Shown in pieces: positions 16,256 to 24,627 of a DNA stretch of 64,000 nt. Position 1 is the first letter of the stretch. Each line of letters begins with the position of its first letter. The notes under the pieces are model-generated. The model ran no database searches, was not told where the DNA came from, and saw only the letters and a program-made list of their open reading frames with translations. The position numbers were made by a program, and so were the translations under genes. Origin of the DNA: Candidatus Pantoea gossypiicola (GTDB lineage: Bacteria; Pseudomonadota; Gammaproteobacteria; Enterobacterales; Enterobacteriaceae); contig NZ_VWVM01000008.1 of assembly GCF_008632075.1 (NCBI RefSeq), forward strand, positions 62,001 through 126,000, in the 5' to 3' direction.

Positions 16256-19116
16256 CCCGGCGCGGATTCACCCAGCGTTTTCAGCCGCAGCTCTGACGGC
16301 TGAGGCCGTCCGAACAGGAAGCCCTGGAACAACGTACAGCCCTCATCCCGCAGCTTCGCGAACTGCTCATCGCTCTCCACGCCTTCAGCGGTAATCTGGA
16401 TATCCAGACTGCGGCTCATGCCGGTAATCGCGCGGATTATCGCCAGCGCCTCGCGGCTGTCGCCCATATCGTTGATAAACGACTTGTCGATTTTGATTTT
16501 GTCGAACGGGAAGGATCGCAGATAGCTCAGCGACGAATAGCCGGTGCCGAAATCATCCAGCGCAATCTGCACGCCCAGCGCCTTGAGATTCTGCAGGGTA
16601 CGGATATTCCCCAGCGAGTCATCCAGCAGCACCGATTCGGTGATCTCGACTTCCAGTCGCGCCGGATCGAGACCTGACTCCTTCAGCGCACCTTCAACCA
16701 CCGGCACCAGCGAGCTGTTTTTAAACTGCAGCGGTGAGAGGTTGACTGAGACCGACTGCTCCCCTTCCCAGCTCGCCGCTTCACGACAGGCTTCATAAAG
16801 GGCAAAGGCTCCCAGCATATGAATCAGGCCGGTCTCTTCCGCAATCGGGATGAAGTCGTTGGGCATAATCAGCCCGCGGATCGGATGATGCCAGCGCATC
16901 AGCGCTTCATAGCCAATAATTGTGCGGTGATCGCCATTGGTAATAGGCTGATAGTAGAGCCGTAAATGCCCGCCGCTGATCGCATCGCGCAGATCGTTTT
17001 CAATCAGGCGTCGGCTGCGTGCCACATCATCCATCTCCAGCGTAAAGTGCTCATAGCGGTTGCGGCCATTACGTTTGGCTTCATACAGCGCCATATCCGC
17101 ACAGCGCAGCAACTGCTCCGGCGTATTGGTGATGGTGGTGCTGAGTGCAATACCCACGCTCAGCCCGACCGCCAGATTATGACCTTCAACGTTGACCGGC
17201 GGACGAATCGCCTCGATCAGACGCTGAGCCACAATGCTCGCCTCCTCACTGTTTGCTACCGAGGGCAGCACGATAGCGAACTCATCGCCACCAATGCGCG
17301 CCAGCGTATCCTGATCACGCAGCGTGTTTCGCAGACGTTTAGCCACGCTGCGCAGCAGCTCATCGCCAATCTGATGGCCCAGCGCATCGTTCACATTTTT
17401 GAAATTATCAAGATCAAGGCATAGCGCGGCGGTCTGGCGCTGCGTCTGGCTCGCGGTGCGCAACGCCTCACTCAGACGCTGGCGGAACAGCATGCGATTC
17501 GGCAGGCTGGTCAGGTTGTCGTGGTGCGCCATATGGTGAATACGGGCATCGGCGGCGCGCTGGTCGGTAACATCTTCCACCAGCAGCATCAGGTAGTTGC
17601 GGCGCGCATCCTGGCCATTAATTGCGGTAGCGCGGGTATGCAGAATGCGTTCGCCGCTGGCAGTCATCAGCAACTGCTCACGCTCATGTATGCCCTCACT
17701 GCGCAGTGCAACGTCCGCCAGATTGTTAAAATAGTCACTAAGCTCAGGCGACATACATTCGTGCGGCCGCTTGTTAACGATCAGCGATTTCGCCAGGCCA
17801 AACAGCTGCTGGGTGCGGTCATTCACCAGCAGGATCTCGCGGGTGATCGCATCTTCAACAATCACGCAGGAGGGAATGTTGGCAATGATGTTGTCCAGGA
17901 ATTTAGACAAGGCGGTTTTCTGCGTGCTCTGGGCTTCGGCCAGATCCCGGGCGCGCAGGATCTGCTGCTCCTGCTCACGGCCTTCCGTGCGATCGCGGGT
18001 GATCTTGGCGAAACCGATCAGCTTACCGTCATCATCATGGATCGCGTCGATAACCACATGCGCCCAGAACGCGCTGCCATCTTTACGGTAGCGCCAGCCC
18101 TCATCTTCAAAACGACCGGTTTTCAGCGCAATACCGAGATTCGCTTCCGGTATCCTGTTCAGCCGCTCCTGAGCGCTGTAAAACAGCGAGAAGTGCTGAC
18201 CCACTACTTCATCCGCTTTATAGCCTTTGGCGCGCTGTGCGCCAGCATTCCAGTTCACCACCACGCCGTCGGTATCAAGCATATAGATGGCGTAATCCGT
18301 GACGCCCTCTACCAGCAGGCGAAAACGCTGCTCCTGCTCGCGCTGCTCGCTGCGGACGCGCTGCTGTTCGGTGCAGTCACGGGTGATTTTGGCATAGCCC
18401 AGCAGTTTGCCCTGATCGTCGCGGATCGTGTCGATCACCACATGTGCCCAGAACGCACTGCCATCTTTGCGGTAGCGCCAGCCCTCATCTTCAAAACGGC
18501 CGGTGCGATAAGCCGTTTGCAGGTTCTGGCTGGGGATATGATTGAGTCGATCCTGCGCGCTGTAGAACCGGGAAAAATGCTGGCCGACAATCTCTTCCGC
18601 CACATAGCCTTTGGCGCGCTGTGCGCCGGCGTTCCAGTTCACTACGTTTCCATCCTGATCGAGCATATAGATGGCGTAATCGGTGACGCCCTCAACCAGC
18701 AGGCGGAAGCGCATCTCCTGCTCCCGCTCTTTGCGTTGCTGCTCCTGCAGCCGGGTGCAGTCGCGGCAGACCGCAGCAAACCCAATCAGCTGAGCGGTCT
18801 CGTCGCGGATCGGATAGATGACCACGTGTGCCCAGAAGCTGCTGCCATCTTTACGGCAGCGCCAGCCTTCGTTTTCGTAACGTCCGGTGGTGGTGGCGAT
18901 ATCAAGTTCGCGCTGCGGCTGACCGCGTCGGCGATCCTCTTCGTTGTAAAACAGGGCGGCGTGCTGTCCAATAATTTCGTCTGGCCTGTAACCAAGGACG
19001 TGCAGACCCCCGTCATTCCAGCTGGCGACAGTTCCGTCCGGTTTAAGCATGGTGATCGCGTAGTCGATCACGACTTGTACCAGCATGCGATACATGACAT
19101 CAGAGTTATTATCCAT
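16252..19116 (-). CDS. Four-PAS GGDEF-EAL c-di-GMP enzyme
   Basis: A 954 aa cytosolic sensor with no membrane segment. Three PAS/PAC modules (about 7-128, 130-250, 252-374) are near-copies of one another: FRLLVEGVTDYAIYML recurs, and so does EDEGWRYRKDGSAFWAHVVI. A divergent fourth PAS (about 395-515) precedes GGDEF (about 530-690) and EAL (about 700-945). The cyclase motif IGGDEFAIV is intact, and an inhibitory I-site RDQD sits five residues upstream of it. EAL motifs EALMRWHHP and DDFGTGYSSL are intact, so both cyclase and phosphodiesterase activities are plausible. The stop overlaps that of the LacI gene. Confidence 0.92.
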   Translation of the reverse strand: MDNNSDVMYRMLVQVVIDYAITMLKPDGTVASWNDGGLHVLGYRPDEIIGQHAALFYNEEDRRRGQPQRELDIATTTGRYENEGWRCRKDGSSFWAHVVIYPIRDETAQLIGFAAVCRDCTRLQEQQRKEREQEMRFRLLVEGVTDYAIYMLDQDGNVVNWNAGAQRAKGYVAEEIVGQHFSRFYSAQDRLNHIPSQNLQTAYRTGRFEDEGWRYRKDGSAFWAHVVIDTIRDDQGKLLGYAKITRDCTEQQRVRSEQREQEQRFRLLVEGVTDYAIYMLDTDGVVVNWNAGAQRAKGYKADEVVGQHFSLFYSAQERLNRIPEANLGIALKTGRFEDEGWRYRKDGSAFWAHVVIDAIHDDDGKLIGFAKITRDRTEGREQEQQILRARDLAEAQSTQKTALSKFLDNIIANIPSCVIVEDAITREILLVNDRTQQLFGLAKSLIVNKRPHECMSPELSDYFNNLADVALRSEGIHEREQLLMTASGERILHTRATAINGQDARRNYLMLLVEDVTDQRAADARIHHMAHHDNLTSLPNRMLFRQRLSEALRTASQTQRQTAALCLDLDNFKNVNDALGHQIGDELLRSVAKRLRNTLRDQDTLARIGGDEFAIVLPSVANSEEASIVAQRLIEAIRPPVNVEGHNLAVGLSVGIALSTTITNTPEQLLRCADMALYEAKRNGRNRYEHFTLEMDDVARSRRLIENDLRDAISGGHLRLYYQPITNGDHRTIIGYEALMRWHHPIRGLIMPNDFIPIAEETGLIHMLGAFALYEACREAASWEGEQSVSVNLSPLQFKNSSLVPVVEGALKESGLDPARLEVEITESVLLDDSLGNIRTLQNLKALGVQIALDDFGTGYSSLSYLRSFPFDKIKIDKSFINDMGDSREALAIIRAITGMSRSLDIQITAEGVESDEQFAKLRDEGCTLFQGFLFGRPQPSELRLKTLGESAPG

Positions 19117-19341
19117 TGTTATTTGCCTGCTGCTCGGTAGCCCGGTAAAGGCTTAGGAATGTTCTTAAACGCGAGCCGAGACTAAAGCGGAAAAGGTCTG
19201 CGAAGACAAGCGTATTAAGAAGAATAACTAATCTTAACAGGGGAGTTATCGGCAGCGGCGAGCAAATGTTCAATGGCGTAATGATCGGGATAAGCGCCTG
19301 AGGTCAGGCGTTAAGGCAGGTTTTACAGCCAGCATGGTCAG

Positions 19342-19362
19342 AGCGCGAGGCTGGCTCGCGCT
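19342..19362 (-). terminator. Hairpin downstream of the cupin gene
   Basis: Perfect arms AGCGCGAG and CTCGCGCT with a five-base loop, about 27 bp after the cupin gene stop. No U-tract follows on the leftward strand. The rest of 19117-19341 shows no gene and should hold the promoter of the PAS-GGDEF-EAL gene. Confidence 0.4.
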
Positions 19363-19388
19363 TAATCATTTCGCGACAGAAACGGCGT

Positions 19389-20000
19389 TTACAGGTCCAT
19401 CTGTTGCTGTAAATGCATCGCGGCAATCGGCTGCCAGATTTCGGTTAACGCGCCCTCTTTGCCGGTAAACGGGTCCTGGGTCGGCAACGGCACTTTTTTC
19501 ACCTGCTGCTGCGCCATTTTCAGCTTCGCGGGTTCGTCGCGCAGCGTCTCAGGCGACATGCCGCGCGGATAGGCACCGATCACCATAAAATCTTCGCTGG
19601 CGCTGACCTGGCGATGACCGACACCCGCCGGGATCAGCACCGCATCGCCTGCGCGCAGGGTGACCATCCGGCCACTGTCGCCGCCAAACAGCACTTCTGC
19701 CCAGCCTTCCGCAACGCCAAGCAGCTCATGGGTGTTGGGATGATAGTGGGTATAGGGGAAAATCGGATAGCGCCAGGCGGGTGGCCAGCCGTTTTCGTCG
19801 AAAGTTTTCTCAAACCACGCTGCGATCTCTTCCTCTTCCGGCACTACGCGCGGCCAGATAATCAGAGGTAACGGGTTATTAGGTACGCCGCCCGACGGAA
19901 TGGCGAGCATCAGATGCTGAGGATTATCAGAAGCCCCGGCCGCGAAGGTGCCTGCGGCAAAGGACATCATTAACATCAGACTGGAGGATGAGGCACGCAT
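19389..20000 (-). CDS. Exported cupin-domain protein
   Basis: A 203 aa protein with an N-terminal signal-like segment (MRASSSSLMLMMSFAAGTFA) followed by a single cupin barrel. Metal-binding motif 1 is HYHPNTHELLGVAEG and motif 2 is GDAVLIPAGVGHRQV. It resembles YjlB-type cupins of unknown function. The ATG at 19998-20000 is preferred because it follows GGAGA; an upstream in-frame ATG adds 17 residues and destroys the signal peptide. Substrate and reaction are not known. It is a single gene, with ylaC divergent on its upstream side. Confidence 0.75.
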   Translation of the reverse strand: MRASSSSLMLMMSFAAGTFAAGASDNPQHLMLAIPSGGVPNNPLPLIIWPRVVPEEEEIAAWFEKTFDENGWPPAWRYPIFPYTHYHPNTHELLGVAEGWAEVLFGGDSGRMVTLRAGDAVLIPAGVGHRQVSASEDFMVIGAYPRGMSPETLRDEPAKLKMAQQQVKKVPLPTQDPFTGKEGALTEIWQPIAAMHLQQQMDL

Positions 20001-20286
20001 ACAGGTTCTCCGGTTTTTTTCTAAGTGTGGCAAACCCGCGGCACAATGCAATGTGCGCCGGACGACACAATTGAGATAATTGACTGATATTGCTGACTAA
20101 AGCCAAATGTGTCGTTAACAATAGGGCGAGACCGCCCCCGTACGGCGGCGGATAGCGGTTCTTACTGCGGCAAAGTGTTGCAAAATGTCAGGCGAGCCGG
20201 CACGCAGGTACGGCAGCCCGATGCCAGGGCACTCTTTTGATAAACTGTTATACAAAAATCGCACAGATCTGTTTCTGATATGCTTG

Positions 20287-20321
20287 ACTGTTATCTGTTG
20301 TAATAGCTAACAGATGACAGT
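20287..20321 (+). promoter_or_regulatory. 13-bp inverted repeat abutting the ylaC ribosome site
   Basis: Arms ACTGTTATCTGTT (20287-20299) and AACAGATGACAGT (20309-20321) match at 12 of 13 positions, with the remaining pair G.U in RNA. The loop is GTAATAGCT. The right arm ends directly before the GAGG ribosome site (20322-20325) of ylaC. It could be a translational-control hairpin or an operator. The wider intergenic stretch 20001-20286 shows no gene. Confidence 0.5.
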
Positions 20322-20331
20322 GAGGTAACCA

Positions 20332-20814
20332 ATGGACGCTATTAAACAAATCCTGATTGACGAGATCGCCACGCTTAACCGCGAAGAACGTCGCGACAAC
20401 TTGCCGCGCTTTAGCCTCTCGTTTCTGAAGAACCATCCCGGTCTGTGGGCTGTGATGTATCTCTGCTACGGCCTGTGCGTGGCGCTGATATTTACCACCG
20501 AGATGCTCGGCTGGCCCGCCTTCTGGTTTGCCACCGCATTTGTGCTGGTAATGAGCGTGCTGATGCTGCTTGATATCAACCCGAAATATCGCTTTGAAGA
20601 TATCGATGCGCTCGATCTGCGTGTCTGCTACAACGGTGAGTGGTATTACGTTCAGCCGGTGCGCGAACAGGCTATCTCACGCATTCTGTCACTGCCTGAA
20701 ACACCGGAACGGGTTAAAAGCGGTATCCAGCGTCTGCTGACGCAAAAAGGGGAAGTGGACTTTTATGATGTCTACTACCTGACCTGGGGCCACCAGGAAG
20801 CAGCGCGCGTCTAA
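20332..20814 (+). CDS. ylaC: Inner membrane protein YlaC
   Basis: A 160 aa protein homologous to E. coli YlaC along its length: the N-terminal cytosolic segment LNREERRDN, two membrane helices (about 38-58 and 62-82), then IDALDLRVCYNGEWYYV and a C-terminal KGEVDFYDVYYL. Function is unknown. Translation is preceded by GAGGTAACCA, with a conspicuous stem-loop ending at the ribosome site. It is convergent with ydcR, whose stop codon it overlaps by four bases. Confidence 0.9.
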   Translation: MDAIKQILIDEIATLNREERRDNLPRFSLSFLKNHPGLWAVMYLCYGLCVALIFTTEMLGWPAFWFATAFVLVMSVLMLLDINPKYRFEDIDALDLRVCYNGEWYYVQPVREQAISRILSLPETPERVKSGIQRLLTQKGEVDFYDVYYLTWGHQEAARV

Positions 20815-22214
20815 TCCGCCTGCGGTTCCGCCATTAACTGACCCAGCGTCGCTATTGCCGCCTCGGCCCGGCTATCCCACGGCCAGGCGGTATTCAGTCT
20901 GAAACAGTGACTGAACTGCTCTCCTGCCGAAAATAACTGTCCCGGTGCAATACTGATCCCCTGAGCCAGCGCCTGCTGGTAGAGCCGGGTAGTGTTGATG
21001 CTCTCCGGCAACGTCACCCAGAGAAAATAGCCGCCGCGCGCTTCGCTGAGCGTAGCCTGCGGCGGCAGCACCTTGAGCAACGCCTGACGCACCATCTGCT
21101 GTCGCTTCGCCAGTATCTGTCGCAACCGCTTCAGATGGGTGTCGTAACGCCGCGTGGCAAGAAAATCGGCCAGCGCCAGCTGCATCGGTGCGCTGGTCGA
21201 GAGCGTGCTCATCAGCTGCAGGCGCTGAATGCGCTGCGCATGCTGTCCCGCCGCCACCCAGCCGACGCGAAAACCGGCCACCAGCGACTTGGAAAACGAG
21301 CCACAGTGCAGCACGTTTCCCTGCCGATCCCAGGCCTTCGCGGGCAGCGGCGCAGCCTCACCCGTCCAGAGTTCGGCATAGACATCATCTTCAATTATCG
21401 GCACCTGATAACGTGCCAGCAGCGCCACCAGTTGCTGTTTGCGCTCCGGCGTTAATGTCACGCTCAGCGGATTCTGCAATGTCGTCATCAGCCAGCAGGC
21501 TTTTACCGGCCAGCGTTGCAGCGCCTCTTCCAGCTGAACGAGATCGATGCCCTGATTTGCATCCACCGGAATCGCCAGCGCCTTGAGTTTAAGCCGCTCA
21601 ATCGCCTGCAGCGCGCCATAAAAACTCGGTTGCTCAATCACCACATAGTCGCCCGGCTCGGTCAGGGATTGCAGGCTGAGGTTCAGCGCCTCCAGCGCCC
21701 CGCTGGTGATGACAATTTCATCCGGCGACAGGGTGATGCCCTGACGCGCATAGCGCTGCGCCAGCAGCTGTCGCAGCGTGGCGTTGCCGGGCGGCAGATT
21801 ATGCAGCGCATCGGTTGGCGTCAGATGATGAGAGACGTTCGCCAGCGAGCGCATCAGCTGACGCTGCGGAAAGAGTGCCGGATCGGGGAACGCAGAGCCA
21901 AACGGCACGATGGCGGGATCGCGCGTGGCCTGCAGTACATCAAACACAAAGTCGTTGATATCGACCTGCTCGCTGATCGCCACACTCAGCGGTGCGGGCG
22001 CTAAGGCACGCGGTGCCACGTAGTAACCTGACTGTGGACGCGAGACGATCCAGCCCTGACTCTCCAGCAGCTCATAGGCATGTAGCACCGTCATCAGGCT
22101 GACACCCTGCTGCGCGACCTGCTGACGCAGCGACGGTAAACGGGTGCCGGGCAGCCAGATGCCGGCCTCGATCTGCTGCTGAATCTCATCCATCAAGCGC
22201 TGGTATTTCGCCAC
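20811..22214 (-). CDS. ydcR: MocR/GntR-type regulator with aminotransferase domain, YdcR-like
   Basis: A 467 aa fusion of an N-terminal GntR winged-helix (residues about 1-70: GTRLPSLRQQVAQQGVSLMTV) to a class I/II aminotransferase-like PLP domain. The internal-aldimine lysine is in GSFSKSLVAGFRVGW and the pyridoxal-contacting Asp is in IIEDDVYAELW. It aligns with E. coli YdcR throughout (DINDFVFDVLQATRDP; QRLQLMSTLSTSAPMQLAL). MocR proteins sense PLP or amino acids and control nearby metabolic genes; the target here is not evident. It is convergent with ylaC and overlaps it by 4 bp. Confidence 0.9.
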   Translation of the reverse strand: MAKYQRLMDEIQQQIEAGIWLPGTRLPSLRQQVAQQGVSLMTVLHAYELLESQGWIVSRPQSGYYVAPRALAPAPLSVAISEQVDINDFVFDVLQATRDPAIVPFGSAFPDPALFPQRQLMRSLANVSHHLTPTDALHNLPPGNATLRQLLAQRYARQGITLSPDEIVITSGALEALNLSLQSLTEPGDYVVIEQPSFYGALQAIERLKLKALAIPVDANQGIDLVQLEEALQRWPVKACWLMTTLQNPLSVTLTPERKQQLVALLARYQVPIIEDDVYAELWTGEAAPLPAKAWDRQGNVLHCGSFSKSLVAGFRVGWVAAGQHAQRIQRLQLMSTLSTSAPMQLALADFLATRRYDTHLKRLRQILAKRQQMVRQALLKVLPPQATLSEARGGYFLWVTLPESINTTRLYQQALAQGISIAPGQLFSAGEQFSHCFRLNTAWPWDSRAEAAIATLGQLMAEPQAD

Positions 22215-22340
22215 GGGTCGCCTCTCCTTGTTTACCGCGAGTAGTCTGACCGCGAGACTTTACCACGGCAGGCGACCAATGACAGGCGGTGCGAATCGCT
22301 TATCGTACTGATTACGCTGATTCAGCTCTGATCAGGTGCG

Positions 22341-24485
22341 TCAGATCACCGCTACCTGGGGCGTCAGTGGCTGATCGGCTTCAACAATCGGACTCACGTT
22401 TGCCATCACCTCTTCCGTTTCCCCCACCACAAAGTTAGCCAGATCCGGTACCCGCTCAGGGGGAACCGGCTTGCCCAGCAGATAGCCCTGCAGCGTATTG
22501 CAACCCAGGCTGGTCAGAAAGGCTTGCTGCTCAGCGGTTTCAACGCCTTCAGCCACCACTTTCAGCTGCAGCGACTGTGCCAGCGCCACAATCGCCGATA
22601 CGATGGTGGCATCTTCTTTCTGATCCTGCAGCTCATTAACAAAGGCCCGATCGATCTTAAGCTCACTGGCCGGCAGACGTTTCAGATAGAGCAGGCTGGA
22701 GTAACCGGTGCCAAAGTCATCAATTGAAGCTTTGACGCCGAGCTGAGTCAGCTCGGTGAGAATACGCACGCTCTCATCGGGATCGCGCATCGCAGTGGTC
22801 TCGGTCACTTCCAGCGTCAGCTGTTCGGCCGGAATCTGATGTTTTGTCAGCGCATCCACTACCGTCTCCACCAGATTCGATTGCTCAAACTGCAACGCCG
22901 ACAGGTTCACCGCCACCGACCAGTCCGGGTGGCCCTGCAGATGCCACTGGCGCAGCTGACCACAGGCTTCATGGATTACCCAGTTGCCAATGTTGACAAT
23001 CATGCCGGTCTTCTCCGCCATCGGCAGGAATTTATCAGGCGACAGCAGGCCACGCTTCGGGTGCTGCCAGCGCAGTAACGCCTCAAAGCCGAGGATCGGG
23101 CCGCCCGGCGCACAATATTTTGGCTGATAGAACAGGCGCAGTTCATCGTTATCCAGTGCCTGCCAGAGATCGTTATTCAGCTGAAGCTGACTCTGCGCCT
23201 GAAGGTTCATTGAGGGCTGGAAGAAGGTATAGCCGTTACGGCCATTATTTTTGGTGTGATACATCGCCGCATCGGCGTTGAACATCAGTTCGCGCTCATC
23301 CACGCCATCGCCGGGATACACCGCGATACCAATACTCAGCGAGACCATCAGCTCATAGCGTGAGATATCAAATGGACGATCCACCGCTTTAACCAGCTTA
23401 TCGGCGATGGCTGCGGCATCATTTGGATCGTCGATCTCAACCAGCAGCACAAACTCATCCCCACCCAGCCGCGCCAGCGTGTAGTAGCCGGTCATCTGCT
23501 GACTCATCCGCTCGGTCACACCGACCAGCAGACTGTCGCCAATGTGATGTCCAAAGGCGTCGTTAACCGCCTTAAACCCATCGAGATCCATAAACAACAG
23601 GGCAAACTGCGTCTGCTCACGGTTCGCTTTGTTGATCGCCTGCTCCAGTCGATCCTCCAGCAGGATACGGTTCGGCAGCCGGGTCAGGTTATCGTGCAGC
23701 GCCAGCTGAGCCAGCTCGCGATTCGCTTCAGCGAGCGAACTGGCGAGAATCGAGGTTCGCGCCTGCATCCGTGCATCCAGCATCGAGACCAGCAGGGTTA
23801 TGCCCAGAATTGAGAGGGTGACCACGGTGACCAGAATCGCCAGCCAGTTGCTGTTAACGCCCTGCCCGACCGGATGGCTGTGGACGGGAAACTCTGCCGC
23901 CATCATGCCGGTATAGTGCATACCTGCAATCGCACAGCCCATGACCACCGAGGCACCAATACGCAGCAGCGTGACCCGGCCGGTCTGACCCTCACGCAGG
24001 TTAAACGCCAGCCACAGCGCCGCGCCAGACGCGGCCAGAGCAATCGCCACCGACAGCGCCACCCAACCCCATTGCCAGACGATACCGGGCGAAAACATCA
24101 GCGCCGCCATGCCGGTGTAGTGCATCGCTGCGACACCACTGCCGAGGATCAGCGCGCCGCCCGCCAGACGCGGCAAAGGCAGATCGCCACTGCAGACCAG
24201 CCACAGTGCAAATATCGACGCGCAGACGGCGATGGCGGCGGAGAATGCGGTGAGTCCGGCGTTGTAGCTCATGACCATCTCCATGCTCATCGACAGCATG
24301 CCGATAAAGTGCATCGCCCAGATGCCAATACCCATGGAGAAACCGCCGCCGAACAGCCAGACCAGCGCCACTTTGCCGGTAGAATGTACCACCCGTCCCG
24401 CCATATCTAAGGCGGTAAACGAGGCCAGCATCGCGACAAGAACTGAGACGATGACGATAAAAGTGTCGTATGAGGTCGCTAACAT
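22341..24485 (-). CDS. MHYT-GGDEF-EAL membrane c-di-GMP enzyme
   Basis: A 714 aa protein. The N-terminal MHYT domain (residues about 5-240, seven helices) has repeated copper/gas-sensing motifs MHFIGM, MHYTGMAA and MHYTGMMA. GGDEF (about 290-450) has an intact RLGGDEFVLL but no I-site. EAL (about 470-700) has EALLRWQHP and DDFGTGYSSL intact, so phosphodiesterase activity is plausible. The ATG 24483-24485 is preferred over an in-frame ATG 111 bp upstream, because the MHYT domain begins there and GGGA precedes it. It is the downstream member of a tandem pair with the paralogue at 24628-26709. Confidence 0.92.
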   Translation of the reverse strand: MLATSYDTFIVIVSVLVAMLASFTALDMAGRVVHSTGKVALVWLFGGGFSMGIGIWAMHFIGMLSMSMEMVMSYNAGLTAFSAAIAVCASIFALWLVCSGDLPLPRLAGGALILGSGVAAMHYTGMAALMFSPGIVWQWGWVALSVAIALAASGAALWLAFNLREGQTGRVTLLRIGASVVMGCAIAGMHYTGMMAAEFPVHSHPVGQGVNSNWLAILVTVVTLSILGITLLVSMLDARMQARTSILASSLAEANRELAQLALHDNLTRLPNRILLEDRLEQAINKANREQTQFALLFMDLDGFKAVNDAFGHHIGDSLLVGVTERMSQQMTGYYTLARLGGDEFVLLVEIDDPNDAAAIADKLVKAVDRPFDISRYELMVSLSIGIAVYPGDGVDERELMFNADAAMYHTKNNGRNGYTFFQPSMNLQAQSQLQLNNDLWQALDNDELRLFYQPKYCAPGGPILGFEALLRWQHPKRGLLSPDKFLPMAEKTGMIVNIGNWVIHEACGQLRQWHLQGHPDWSVAVNLSALQFEQSNLVETVVDALTKHQIPAEQLTLEVTETTAMRDPDESVRILTELTQLGVKASIDDFGTGYSSLLYLKRLPASELKIDRAFVNELQDQKEDATIVSAIVALAQSLQLKVVAEGVETAEQQAFLTSLGCNTLQGYLLGKPVPPERVPDLANFVVGETEEVMANVSPIVEADQPLTPQVAVI

Positions 24486-24627
24486 AGTGCATTCCCGCGA
24501 AAGCCGTGCCGGTGTTGGGCAGAGGTTGTTAAAATTTGTATTAGTTATCGGCATAGACCGCGGGTTACTGAGCCGCGCACCCTGCATCCTTTCCACTCAT
24601 TCTGAGTGATGAAATCTATCGTCGGTC

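Noticed and set aside
17521..19140. 539-residue plus-strand ORF opposite the PAS-GGDEF-EAL gene
   Set aside because: Antisense shadow; its internal repeats mirror the PAS repeats of the real gene.
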